DNA of 64,000 nt from Akebia trifoliata (GCA_017979445.1 CM030715.1:15381602-15445601), one strand, 5' to 3'. Counted from the stretch's first letter, positions 22,381-33,890 are shown. Notes: generated by a model not told the origin, from the sequence alone. Numbers and translations are program-made.

Positions 22381-24100
22381 CTAAAATCGCCTAGACCCTT
22401 TTTTACTAAATAGTAAAGAGGAGTCTAATTGGTAAATGGGAAAATTTTTTGAAAAATGGGAGTCACTACCTAGTTTAGGTCTAGAAACGAAAAATAACTC
22501 TAAAATGGATTCGGATCGGTCCACAAATAAGAGAAAGAGTTAAGGGGTAAGACTACGGGTTTTAGAAAGTCTTAGTTATCGAATCTTTTCCGATCAAGGT
22601 GATCGGTCTCTACTATGATCCAAAACTATCCTACGGTCAACATGCAAAGATTAAAATTAAACTAGGGTCAAATCATCATCAATTTATATCGGACTTGTTA
22701 AACGTATCCCAAATACTATATGATTCCTTGAACTCCGCATAAAAGTAAAAAGATTTGAAAATCTCTTCAATTCATCTCTAGTTCTAAAGTTCACGTGGAA
22801 ATATTTTAATCAATAGCTCTACATATGCTAACATTTTCCATATCAACAAAAATAGGAATTTGTTAAAATTTTCCAAATTAGAAAATCATGAATGTGAAAC
22901 TGCTAAATTGGCAACTTATCAAGTTTCTAAATTAGAAATTTAAAATTTTCTAAACTAGAAATTTAAGGATATATGATGAATTCACAAATTAGAAATTGAT
23001 AAAAATAAAATTTTCAAAATAGAAAATTATAAATATATGTCGAGTTCTAAAATTAGAAACTTGTGAATACTAATTTTGCAAAACAGAAAGTTTTAAAAAA
23101 ACATGACATTTTTGAATAAGATAGTCATAAATTTCCATGAACATGAAATTTCTTAATAGAAAACGAGAAAATTTTAGAAAATTACAAAAACGTGAAAATT
23201 TTATATTAGAAATTTATGAATAGGAATTTTTGAGTAATAGAAAATTATAAAATTTTCACATTAGAAAACTCCAAATATGAATTTTCCAAAATAGAAGCTT
23301 ATGAATATGAATTTTTCAAATTAGAAGGTTATGAATATGAACTTTCTTAGTTAGAATATTACAAATATATGATGAATTACAGAATTAGAAATTCATGAAT
23401 ATGAATTTTTCCAAAATAGTAATTTGCATGTGAAACCTCGAATTTTTGATTCATATCTCGAGGAAAAATAAAAAGTGAAATTTTAAGAAAATCCTGAAAT
23501 TGGGACTTAGGTTAAAACTATAGAATTTTATTATGAGAAATTTTAATGAAATCTGACCTTACCATTGGATTCAAAAGGTTTGAAAAATATATTTTAGCAT
23601 ATAAGTACGCTGAAATACGAGTTCGAACAGAAAAGTTACAAAATCCTCGATTTTCCAGTCGGATCAAGCTAAAATAATGAATTTTTTCTAGAGTAAGAAT
23701 TTTTAAAATTTGATTATACCATTGAGTTTATAACAAAAAATTAGATAAGGTAGATCATTTATTTATCATTTTTGGAGCCTAAAAAGTCGAATTATCGTTA
23801 AAAAAAAATGACGTTAATTTTAAGGTCCCATTTGGTCAAAAAAGTAAATTTTTGTTAGAGACACAATTTGTAGAATTTGACTATACCATTAGATCCAGAA
23901 TGAAAAATTAGAAAAAATACACTAATTATTCGTCAGTTTTGGAATCCAGATGGCCAAGTTATCGTCAAACTAAACAATAGGTAAAATACCAATTTTGTCT
24001 CAAAAATTTATATAAATAATTTTTAAACGAATTTACTATTCATCATCTTTTAAATGTGTCAAAAATTAACCAAGACTTGTTTTTAAAAAAAATTAGTTTT
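22381..24100 (-). repeat. H1 5' LTR (outer end not located) with internal tandem repeats
   Basis: Just outside the primer site the minus strand has gtagtgactcccattttt and, further up, gtagagaccgatcacc, which match in order the terminal blocks of other Tat LTRs (ggtggcgactccc, gagaccgacg). Positions 22840-23440 hold many degenerate units of about 25-40 bases built on ttagaa-n-tatgaatatgaattttt. Positions 23540-23990 hold about three diverged units of 160-166 bases sharing a taccattggat core (23560, 23720, 23886). I cannot find the outer TGTAGACA-like end. Confidence 0.5.
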
Positions 24101-25155
24101 TTCCAATTTTCAACCATAGACTTATCGCAAACGGGTCGTCGATGACTTTCGACGCAGATGGGAAAAATGTTTGCAGCCTCGTCTCTACAAAATCCATCAA
24201 GTTTTCTTTTATTTCCTCTTCTTTTTCATCCCTTTTCGTCTACAATCATCCGTATGTGAGACGGGGGTTTCAATTTTTAAACCTCGAATTTCATTAGTTT
24301 CGAGGCCAAACCGTCCTTCGTCGCAGAAGGGAGAAAGGACGAAGACATCGAGATCTTCGAAACCACTAGGCTAGATTCAAAAATCAGTTGTCTCGATGTT
24401 TATTCTATCTCGATTTTCACACCAATCATCTTGATTTTCGTGTCCGCGTTTCGATCCTATCGCATAGAGAATTGTGAGGACTCTCAATTTGTATTGGTAA
24501 CCGTAGATTGTGAAAATTATATTTAGGATTATTATCGAAAACTTGTGATATGTTTTCAAAAAATGTAGAATTCTTTTCTTTATTTCAAATTCACGCTAAA
24601 ACTTGCATATTTGATATGTTTAATAGTATTTTATAACAAATTATACGTGGATAGGATATTTCACCGGGTTATTTCGCCAATTGGGTTCTGTGCACTGCTC
24701 GGACCCTATTTTGATATAAATTTTGTAAAGTTTCAATTTAAATGATAACAATGAATTTCAAAATGTGAAAAAAAATTTGATATCGAAAAATAAATATTTA
24801 AGTAAATGAATCTAGGAAATGAATGATGTTTTTGAAAACGTAGAAAGTGCAAGAATTGAAAAAAAGGGAAAAGGGGATGAAATGGTAAAATGTAAGTCAC
24901 ACCCGAGGGGTGATGTCTGCATTTTACATTTTAGTGATATGTGAAGGTTGGTGAACGGATATCTAGGGATAATGACATTGGTTGCATGTTTATTTACTTT
25001 TTGTAGCGCGATGTACACTTTATGTTTCTGTTATGTTATTTATTATAGATCCCGTGGCTACAGTTACATAGGAGGAAATTAGATATCCATTCTCAACTCT
25101 ATGATGTTAATTTCTCATTTATTTTCAAAGGAAATTTCTTAGTTGTTTAGCAATG
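24101..25155. other. Unassigned region
   Basis: A less AT-rich patch at 24110-24370 (gggtcgtcgatgactttcgac and gaggccaaaccgtccttcgtc) resembles a promoter or untranslated leader, perhaps the R/U5 part of an LTR, but I recognise no protein. The rest is AT-rich without gene. Confidence 0.3.
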
Positions 25156-25172
25156 ATATATATATATATATA
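25156..25172. repeat. TA microsatellite, left of foldback element
   Basis: Seventeen bases of alternating TA; continues on the other side of the insertion at 25534-25557. Confidence 0.9.
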
Positions 25173-25533
25173 GGGAAATGTTCAGCAACAAACATTTTGG
25201 CAAAACATTTTTCAAAACATGAGGTTTTGGAATGGGCTGATTTTTGGTGAGGATGATCTCTCTACGGTGAGGAGATCATCATCACCAAAAATCAGCCCAT
25301 TCCAAAACTTCTAACCCCATCAAAAATGGTTTACAAAAAATGGATGGTCCACGATTTTCAACTTGTAAACTGGGGTTAGAAATTTTGGAATGGGCTAATT
25401 TTTGGTGAGGATGATCTCCTCACCATAGAGATCCTACTCACCAAAAATCAGCCCATTCCAAAACCTCTAACCCATGTTTTGAAAAATGTTTTGCCAAAAT
25501 GTTTGTCAAAATGTTTGTTGCTGAACGGGACCC
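25173..25533. mobile_element. Foldback/MITE with two nested hairpins inside a (TA)n tract
   Basis: 361 bp. Left end GGGAAATGTTCAGCAACAAA; the right end in reverse complement starts GGGTCCCGTTCAGCAACAAA, giving inverted ends of about 45 bases. Inside are two separate hairpins: arms at about 25219-25250/25276-25310 and 25375-25415/25440-25475 both use tttggaatgggctgattttt and its complement. Both flanks are TA repeats (25156-25172 and 25534-25557), so the duplicated target cannot be measured. No open frame. The build recalls microsatellite-targeting MITEs such as the rice Micron family, but a Mutator-type origin is also possible. Confidence 0.85.
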
Positions 25534-25557
25534 ATATATATATATATATATATATAT
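25534..25557. repeat. TA microsatellite, right of foldback element
   Basis: Twenty-four bases of alternating TA directly after the inverted end. Confidence 0.9.
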
Positions 25558-25979
25558 GTAACTATTTTGTGAACTGTTAAAAAGCTTATGAATACTTGAA
25601 GGGATAGTCTGTCATATCATTCGGGATGATATACTATCCTAGGATATACGGTAGGGACAACCAAACGCATACATGGTATGGGACGTGTATGAGAGTGGAG
25701 TTACAACTAGAATCTGAGTTTATTCCTCTCTATCTTTACAAGTGAACTTGTAATGTAAAGGTGGTCGTATAAGAATCGGTTGTATATTTGAAAGTCACAT
25801 GCACGACTGGTAAGCATAGACGAAGATGATAAGTCGATAATTACTAACAATTTATAGTTGTTGAACGTTCTAACACATTGAAAAGTGACCCATTGCTTAC
25901 GATCGCATCAAACGGCCAGCCTGAGCCAGATAAATGGTCCGACAAGTATTGTAAACTCAGGGCGGACCGACCCTTATTT
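25558..25979. other. Upstream region of PMD-like gene
   Basis: No coding features. Less AT-rich than the preceding 3 kb, with a palindromic tcattcgggatgata at 25617-25632. It may hold the promoter of the gene starting near 26000, which is speculative. Confidence 0.3.
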
Positions 25980-27961
25980 TTAGCCATGGTAGAGAGGTAG
26001 TTCCCCGCAACTCATTCTTTCAATATGCCAGAGGTAGAGATAGGCATCAGATCTTCTGATTTTGTTGCGATTAGGGGCATAGTGATGGATAGAGAGCCCC
26101 TGCCTCTTGCCATGCTGTTTGTCCAAGAGGTTGGAGAGTTGTTGGGTATCACTAGAGTCTCTGCCTCTATGGTGGGAAAGATGGGGCATGTCAGGACAGA
26201 GTTTTTGATGGGATTGTTGCTGATAGGGGGAGGACGGAGCCCCCCATACTTATAAAGAGAGATCAGCTCGCTTTGGAGATCGAGATTTTGATACTGTTTT
26301 TTGGATCTGCTTTCTCCTTCTCATCGATAGTTGCTTCTTCTTAGAGGATTCTTCAGTTTCCCCCACATTCCTCTCAGTCATGCATGATATCGACCACATT
26401 GGTGATTTTGATTGGGGGAGTTTGATTTACAGAACCATTCTTGCTGGCTTGGACAGTGTAGTAGAGGGGATCACTACGCCCCGTGGAGTTGGGATCTCCA
26501 CGCATTTCCTTTGGCAGTTCATTGAAGTAAAATAGACCTCAACTTCGTTCATTCTCAGCATTTAGCTCACTGTCTAACGCTTTCTTTCTTTTCTCAGATT
26601 TTCGTTCATGTATATTTTCCTTTTTATCTATCGACCCGTCGTCATCCTGACAAGGGTTATCCATTAGGTGCCTTATGGGCTATTAGAGACGCTACGATTA
26701 TCAAGAGCAGCCCTAGGAGTGCCGGGCCCACATTGATCGATATTGTCTCCGAGACGTGAGTATCTTAGCCCTTGTTCTGGTTTTTTAGACTTGCAATTAT
26801 CTATGCCTATTATCTGATTTTCTCTTTTGCGGATCTTTTCTGTCACAAGAAGTGAGGAATGCCTATAGGCGTAATACCAGATGACAGCGTTACCACTATT
26901 TTATTGGAAAATAGAGGTACACCTTTATCTAGGGGAGCACCTATTTTTCTAGCACGATGGGAGACTTCGCATTCTTGTCGTTCCACCTGAGCCTATCTTA
27001 GGAGTTATGACGGTGGATGAGTATCTTGCCCAGGTGAGGGGCGTAGATGCTGTTGGACTGGTGAGAGGCGGTGACTACCAGGCCTGCTTCCAAAAGGCCT
27101 TTATTGGATGCATCATGCTTGTTGTCTCTGCCCGAGCTGGGATCACAGAGATTGGAGGGGTCCAGCTACAGGAGCTTGCTGTCACGGTACGTATTCTATC
27201 ATTGTCTCTTTTTCCTTAGAACTCTTTGCTTCTTATCATTCTCACTTGGTCAATATTTTTGCTTTTAGGCCGATGATCTTCGTCGTCTCTGAGAGGGTGA
27301 TGTTATCGAAGGCCAGGTAGAAAGGGCCGTGGAGATGGAGAATAGGTGGAGGGCCTCTAGGGTTGAGGTGGAGGAGAAGGCGGCTCACCTTGAGGAGCAG
27401 GATGCTTGCCTAGAGGCACAGGCGGCCCGTATCCAGGAGTTAGAGTTTGAGATGGCCCTGCGGGAGTTTCGTTTCCAGGTTGAGATGGTATGTTGTTTTC
27501 TACTTTTTTTCTTTTTTGTTTGTAGATCTTGGTCCATTCATCTCCTGTTTTGATTGGTCTTCTTATGATCTTTTCAGGATTACTATCGACGCCGAGACGG
27601 AGTGAGCACCTCTATGCGACCTCCGACACCTCATAGGGTAAGTATTTGCATTTTAGTTGTTTGTTTCTCTACATACCCTGTATATATATTTGCATGTTAT
27701 CTTAATCTGATTTGTTTTTCTTTTTAGGCTTCCACCTCCACTGGTCCCTCTGTCCCAGGTGTTGATCTCGTGGGGACTACAGAGCAGGATGCTACCCTAG
27801 ACGTAGAGTTCTTCGTCACGAATTCGAAAGGACGACTGAGGATGCATGGTCTACCTTCTTTCGGGGTGTCTGGCTCAGGTGCAGTGGCTGGATCTTCTTC
27901 TAGAGCGATCCCAAAGACTCAGAGTGCTCGAGACGATGCTGGTCATCCTCCTTCGACCTGA
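25980..27961 (+). pseudogene. Plant-mobile-domain-like gene with introns, first copy
   Basis: Coding segments separated by GT-AG introns: 26377-26526 (HDIDHIGDFDWGSLIYRTIL...), 26598-26755 (IFVHVYFPFYLSTRRHPDKG...), about 26850-27186 (...VPPEPILGVMTVDEYLAQVR...), 27269-27487 (coiled coil rich in E/A/R, MENRWRASRVEVEEKAAHLE...), 27578-27637 and 27728-27961 (S/G-rich tail). The last three introns are all phase 0 and those exons are multiples of three. A 5' segment around 26025-26260 is less certain. The coiled coil contains one TGA (27290-27292) and the 26850 exon several stops. The FDW-SLIY pattern and layout resemble plant mobile domain proteins, known both as host genes and as transposon-linked ORFs. 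It lies in antisense downstream of a Tat pol at 31800. Family call moderate; gene structure strong. Confidence 0.6.
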
Positions 27962-28442
27962 TTTTGTACCTTGCAAAACATACATATTTGTGTTAGTTTT
28001 TTGGACATATTGATGTAAACATTTAAACCTTTGTATATATATGTTTCAGTATTTATCAATCCTAGCATTTTATTATTTCATTAATCCCGTAAGCGAATGA
28101 TTTAGGTCTCGATAGGCCTCTAGTGAGTGATATTGATCATCAGGGCCTCTACAGGCCTCCCGATCGTTTGTGAGTTCACGAGAGAGGGTAATGGGTGCGA
28201 TTAGGGTCCAAAGGACCCTTCAAGTGTATTATTGAGTAGTGTGAGCCACTTGGGGGCCCATGGGCCCAATGGTGAGTGATTTACAACTTTGGGCTTCTTA
28301 AGCCCTAACAAGATCCTAACATTTTGAGAGTGAGAGAGCTCGGATTATTCTTCACATGACTCTGAGATGAGGTGATCGTTAAACATCTTATGGTTCTCAG
28401 AAATGAGGGAAATATGTAAGCTAGTTTTTAAAACGTTCTGGT
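27962..28442. other. Spacer between PMD-like genes
   Basis: No gene. Contains a run of aggcctct / ggcctcc phrases (28100-28160), gggcccatgggccc palindrome (28245-28262) and a poly-adenylation-like region after 27961. Confidence 0.35.
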
Positions 28443-28634
28443 CTGTACTTTTAGTATGGGTAAACCAACTCATTCCTTTATCCGTATTTTAAGTACAGAT
28501 AAGTCATGTGTGTTTTCATCTGTGCTTTAAACACGGTTAAAACGGCTTAAATTTCATCCGTATTTGAAGTACGATTAAGCCTGTTCTTCCTTTATCCATA
28601 CTTAAGACACGGACTAGCACCATTCATTTCATAT
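28443..28634. repeat. 38-bp tandem repeat, each unit headed by a 17-bp palindrome
   Basis: Five units start at 28443, 28482, 28521, 28559 and 28597. Each begins with a variant of CCGTACTTTAAGTACGG, an inverted repeat, and ends with ttcctttat or tttcat. Individual units differ at several bases but keep the dyad. A related array occurs at 57611-58275. Confidence 0.75.
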
Positions 28635-28739
28635 TTTAAGCCTGTTTTACCATTGATTTTGCCCTAACACTTCACTCTTCAGGATTTTACTTCCCTCTTT
28701 CACATTTTAGGTAGATTTTTGCTCTCCTTCTTCCTCAAA

Positions 28740-30278
28740 GCTTATTCTCAAGTTCCATGGAAGTGCTTCCTAACTTGAAAGGTATGGCATTGTTGATCTT
28801 TTCTTAAGTAGATGGATATATAACAAGGATAATGATGAGAAGGCTTGATGGTGTTTGAATAAATTGGGATTCACTCTTTCCTTGCCAAAGGTCTCATTGC
28901 AATGGGGCTTGATCCAGGCAATGCTAGGGTATTGGATACCCGAGCTCAATCTCTTTCGATTTGGGGAACATGAAATGACTCCCACCATTGAGGAATTTGA
29001 AGTGTTATTACTTTGAATATCGGGTGCAGTTGTAGTTCCACCCTTGCGTGATAGGTATCGAAGCGAGACTTTCGACTTCTTGGGGATAAACCTTAAATTT
29101 TTGACAGTTGCGGATGGCGGATCAGTTTTGAAGACAATGTCCAAATCCTTCTTGATTGAATGCCTCACGGATCCTTCGAAGTTGTTGATTCACTTTAAAG
29201 CCCTCACTTTGATGGTGGTGAGTCAGGTCTTGTTTCCGGGTAGCGGAGACATCGTGAACCTTTCTCTTATTCACGTGATTCAACAAGTCCGGGAGGACGT
29301 CGGTTGGTACTAATGTTCTCAAGCGATATGTTCCAATCTCTCACGGCTTATTCGTCCAATCGTGATCGAACTTTCTGAGGATGTGTTCCACTCCTGCAGG
29401 TAAGTTCCAAACTTTGCTTCGATTTAAATTTAAATTTACCAGTTTTCAAAGTTTAGAATCCTCCCATTGTTGTAGCTTTGGTTTATGGATCACATGGCTT
29501 CAAATGAAGTTGTTAGTCGTCCATTTTGCGTTAATGTCGATCTTGTACTCATGATGTCGAGACTAGTTGCCCCCTTCATCTCGGGTGGTAAAGAAGAGTG
29601 GTATTCCTTTATTGGCAACCTTGACGATGAAGAGGTGAGATGGGTTGGTGCCTTCCAACCTCGAAGGTCTCCTGTGATTGCATTTGATGGTGCCCGTTTT
29701 CTTGTTTTGATTGGTCTTCACGAGGCAACTCATTATATACCACTTCAGATTCTTCGACAATTTGGTTATGATTAGGGTGTACTCATCCCTGAGAATTTTA
29801 ATGAGTTTGTTGGTCATTTATTGACTGCACTTTTGAGTTGACTTGTAAAAAAATAGAGTCGAGTTGAGGTTTTGAGTCGACCTATCTTCGCAGCACACCT
29901 GATCCCGGCATATTGATATTGGATTTGAAAACTTGTCTCTAGGACGCCATCATTGTCGATAGTTCTCCGAACACGCCCTAGTGCTTCATCCATCTTTGAT
30001 TATCGAGATCGAGTGGAGGAGTCTTAGATTGATCATCGTCGAATTCAGACTATCTAACTCAAATCCGAGAAGAAAATGTAGAAAGAGATTGCTTGGTTGA
30101 ATTCGAACTTGTCCAATCGGGATCTAGAGATAGTGATGAAGTGGCTAGGTTTCAAGCTGAAGTTGCTGAGTTGAGGGACCGACTTGCCCAATGTCCTCAT
30201 TTTAATGACTTTGCAACATACTTGGTGAGTCGTGATGCTTCAGACGCTGAAAGAGTGATGATAAGCCATGCTGCCTAG
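28740..30278 (+). pseudogene. Plant-mobile-domain-like gene remnant, second copy
   Basis: The diagnostic stretch is at about 28900-29015: YWIPELNLFRFGEHEMTPTI then EEFEVLL, the hallmark start of plant mobile domain proteins. It continues 29044-29313 (RDRYRSETFDFLGINLKFLT...), a probable intron at 29400-29476, then 29477-29775 (LWFMDHMASNEVVSRPFCVN...). A coiled-coil-like tail is at 30093-30278 (ARFQAEVAELRDRLAQCPHF). Stops at 29014-29016 and 29311-29313 and poor linkage between segments show it is dead. It is in the same orientation as the first copy and antisense to the Tat pol ending at 31800; extra antisense ORFs between pol and 3' LTR are a known Tat trait. Confidence 0.6.
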
Positions 30279-31800
30279 ATCCGTACTTTGGTGGACCACC
30301 TTGACTCATTTTTCATTTCTTACCATAATGTTTGATCGACTGCATTGTATTCTCACTTTTTGTATTTTCTTGTGATTATCTGGATATATGCAAAATGTTG
30401 AAAGATTAATGTAAAGAAAATAGGTTTTGTACTTACTTGACCTCAGGTATATCTATTGTTTTTGAAAACATAAAATTTTGTTGAATGAGTCCTAGATTTG
30501 TCGTCATTGGCCAAAATAGTAGTTTTTATTTTTAAATTTTATGAAATATCTTTATCACATGAGTAAAGATAATTTCAGAGTTTGTAAAATATTTGGTTGT
30601 GACGGTTTTGGTGCTTTTGCCAAACACAGGGGATACAAGCGTCGATTGTTCTTTTAATCCCTTTAGAGTCATCCCCAGTGCCTGGTGTTGGAAGATTGTT
30701 ATCTGCTTGGGACGTAGGACTTTTGGAAAGATTTTGTCGCTCACAGTTTATACTCTTGTGGGCTATGAGTTTTCTTTCTCTTTTTTATTTTTTATTTTTT
30801 TTGTTTACCTGTATTACCCCTAGCTCCAGTTACGATTTTCACCAGACCCGATTTCCACTTTTTTGCGTATCGAAGTCTTTTTTGGAATTTTCATCGTGCT
30901 GGTGGCTTTGATCTTGCCCTAGTCTAATTCTTTTACTCATAAAGCCTTTTTAGATTTTCACTATGCCCTTTCAAACTATGCTTGTATTTTTTTTAATTTT
31001 TACATTACAATTCTTGTTCGGAGTTTCTGTGTCTTTGTGGCTTGGTGACTCAAGTTGAGCTGCGAGATCGACGACTCTACTCTTGTAGTGACACACTTTC
31101 TTGAGTAATAGATCTAGATTCATCTCTCGAGTTTGCTGACGACTATTCGTGGTTCGACAACTCTAGTTGAGCCTTGAGATCGGCTACTATACACTTCAAG
31201 TATTCTTTTTTTTTCGAATATTTGACCTAGATTCCCCTATCGAGTCTTCCAACGACTAACAAAACTTTGAGGTCCGGATCAAGTCGTAAGATCATTAGTG
31301 CTGCTATCATCACTATGTTGCCCTAGAACATTCCCTGATCAGAAAGGACTTTTAGTGGGAAGAAACGTTGGCTTGGATTTATAGCTTAGGCTTATGGTAG
31401 TGGAAAGATACAAAATTGTTAAAGTTTAGGTTTATCTAGAATGGATTAGACATGGGGTTCATCTATTTTTATTTCGAAAAGGTGATTTATGTTTCTTCTC
31501 AACATCTCTCGAACTTGTTTAGGCTAGAGATTTAGGTTAAGCTCAGATCAAGTGTCTGAGTTTTTGACTTATTTTGATTTTTTTTGTATTTTTAGTCGTT
31601 CATAGTTTATCTTCATGCGGGCTAAGAGTAATTTGATAATTTCTTCTTGATTTTCTATTTTTTTTTTGTTTCGTTTTGTAATTATTGACTTGACTCAATC
31701 TTAGGTTAAGAAATGAACGTGATGGCTCAAAAGGGTTACTAGGGTCGATAGTTAGTTTATGATAGCAATGAAGGCCTTTTGTCATTCAGGATCAGTTTTT
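30279..31800. other. 3' region between PMD-like gene and Tat pol
   Basis: No gene. A diverged tandem duplication of about 105-110 bases lies at 31047-31257 (gactcaagttgagc...cgacta repeated). Pyrimidine-rich runs around 30780-30810. On the minus strand this is the 3' untranslated part of the Tat element at 31800-41970; I do not find its 3' LTR. Confidence 0.4.
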
Positions 31801-33154
31801 AGGTGTAGTATTTCTTGACAGTATCAGCATTTATCGGTTGCGGGAAGACTTATCCGTCCATTTCTGTAAGGATCAAAGCTCCTCTTGTCATTACCTTTTT
31901 CATGATAAATGGTCCCTCATAATTTGGTAGAAACTTTTCCCTGGCGTCTTGTTGGATTAGCAAAATTTTCTTCAAAACAAGGTCTCCTAGTAAGAAATCT
32001 CTAGGCTTAACTTTTTTTTTGTAGGCTCGAGCTATTCGTCGTAGATAGATCTGTCCGTGGTAAATAGTTGCAAGACGCTTCTCTTAAATTAGATTCAACT
32101 GCTCGAACCGAGCCTGAACCCATTCAGCTTCATCTAACTCTGATTCTTTTAAGATCTGGAGGGAGGGAATCTCAACCTCGACGGGTAAGATTGCTTCCAT
32201 TCCATATACTAATGAATACGGAGTTGCCCCAGTCGAAGTCTTGAACGAGATTTGATAGGTGTGAAGCACAAAAGGAAACATGTCGTGCTAATCTTTGTAC
32301 GTAATTGCCATCTTCTTGGTAATTTTTTTAATATTCTTGTTGGTTGCCTCAACTGCTCCGTTCATCTTGGATCTGTAGGGTATACAATTATGATGAGTGA
32401 TCTGGAAGTCTTTGCATATCTTAATCATGTCCTTGTTCTTGAAATTTTTGGCATTATTGGTCACTAGTCCGCTAGAAAGCCCATATCTACAGATAATGTT
32501 GTTCTTGACAAACTTCAGGATATTACTTTTTGTGACGTTGGCATATGAAGTAGCTTCTACCCATTTAGTGAAGTAGTCGGTAGCTATTAGGATGAAGCGA
32601 TGCCTGTTTGTAGCTTTTGACGAGATCTTCCCCATGACGTCCATGCCCTAGAGAGAGAAGGGCCAAAGGGTGGTCATATTATGCAATTTTGATGGTGGTG
32701 CGTTGATCTTTTTGGCATAAATCTAACATAACTTGCATTTATGGACATACTGATAACAATCACTCTCCATTGTCGACCAATAGTATTCCATCCTCATGAT
32801 TTTCTTAGCAAGCATGTGACCGTTCATATGGGGCCCGTAGACCCCACCATATAGAGTCTCGATCAGTCATTTCGCTTCTGTTTCTGCTACATATCGAAGT
32901 AAGACCTCATGGTGCGATTTCTTATACATAATACTATTACTGAGGAAGAATTGCCCTGCTAATTTCTGAATGGTCCTTCGATCATTTGGCGTTGCATCTG
33001 AGGGGAGGGTTCGATCTTTGAGATAGGCTTTGATGTCTGAGTACCACGATTTTTCTTCAGATTCTTCTACTTTGACAAGTAGACAGTAAGTCGATTCATC
33101 TTGAATTCTAATCTCAATAGGGTCGATAACCAGATCTTCCGAAATACTAATCAT
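31800..33154 (-). pseudogene. Integrase, Tat-2
   Basis: 33154-32867 is the RNase H-integrase connection (RRTIQKLAGQFFLSNSIMYK...). 32644-32288 is the catalytic core: ATDYFTKWVEA supplies the first Asp, SKMNGAVEATNK the Glu, but the middle Asp is Asn (VTNNAKNF instead of a TDN motif; codon at 32456-32458), a G-to-A change. 32281-32084 has the gypsy hallmark TPYSLVYGMEAILPVEVEIP. The C-terminal part runs to about 31805 (PRDFLLGDLVLKK, YEGPFIMKKV, INADTVKKYY). The loss of a catalytic residue plus stops makes it inactive. Confidence 0.85.
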
Positions 33155-33890
33155 GGAAGCAAGCGTAACTAGTGTATCTGCGAATTGATTCTAAGCTCTC
33201 GGTATATAAGTAAATGAAATCATGTTGAGACTTGAGCTCGATTCTTCGAGATACTCATGGTAAGGGATTAGTTTCTATTCTCGGGTCTTCCATTATCCAG
33301 TCATCTGATAGACTATTAAGCTTGAATCTCTGAACACGTCGATTTCATTTACCTCAAGATTTAATACTACTTTCAACCCTGCATGCATGCTTCGTATTCA
33401 GCTTCCTTGTTAGAATATTGGAACTTTAGTCTGATTGCAGTAGGCACGTGGGACTCGTTTGATTTAATCAAAACTGCCCCTATTCTATTTTTTTTCTAAT
33501 TAGCTGCTTTGTCGAACTACATTTTCCAGTCCGATTCTTCGTCATCGTCCTTAATCTCGTAAAATAGTATGGCTTCATCAGGAAGTTCGTCTTTAACGAC
33601 TCGTAGTCAGGCAACGGGTGCTGGCTAGATGGTCGACGATGCCCTACCCTTTGATAGCTTTTTGAGTGACATAGGTAATGTCAAACTCAGATAACAATAA
33701 TTGCCATTTTGCTGTACAGCATGTTAGCGTTGGTTTTTTGAATAGGTACTTCAGGGGGTCCATCCTGGCTTATAGCATAGTCGAGTAACTAAGCAAATAA
33801 TGATGCAGTCGTTGAGATGCCTAGACTAATGCGTAGGAAGTCTTCTCAAGTGTCGAATATTTTGCCTCGTACTCAGTAAACTTCTTGTTG
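33155..33890 (-). pseudogene. RNase H, Tat-2
   Basis: The minus strand shows, in changing frames, AAN-KKNRIGAVLIKSNE, SNKEAEYEACMQG, RDSSLIVYQMTG and NQFADTLVTLASMI, matching the second (archaeal-like) RNase H carried by Tat/Athila pol. Stops interrupt it. It degrades the RNA strand during reverse transcription in active relatives. Confidence 0.7.

Larger units (their letters stand above)
7841..22400 (-). mobile_element. Older Tat element H1, split by the 11072-20752 insertion
   Basis: The minus-strand order is 5' LTR (from 22381 upward), primer site 22363-22380, leader, gag (21361 to 20758, continuing at 11066 to 10345), a linker, a short RT-start scrap (9861-9619) and 3' region (9240-7841). 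Protease and most of pol are deleted. Joining 20753 to 11066 across the nested element gives an uninterrupted gag frame. The 3' LTR is not in the window; the left Tat copy interrupts the 3' region at 7840. Confidence 0.8.

Noticed and set aside
28443..28634. CRISPR-like array of palindromic repeats
   Set aside because: Units are directly adjacent with no unique spacers of constant length, and the DNA is plainly plant nuclear with retrotransposons.
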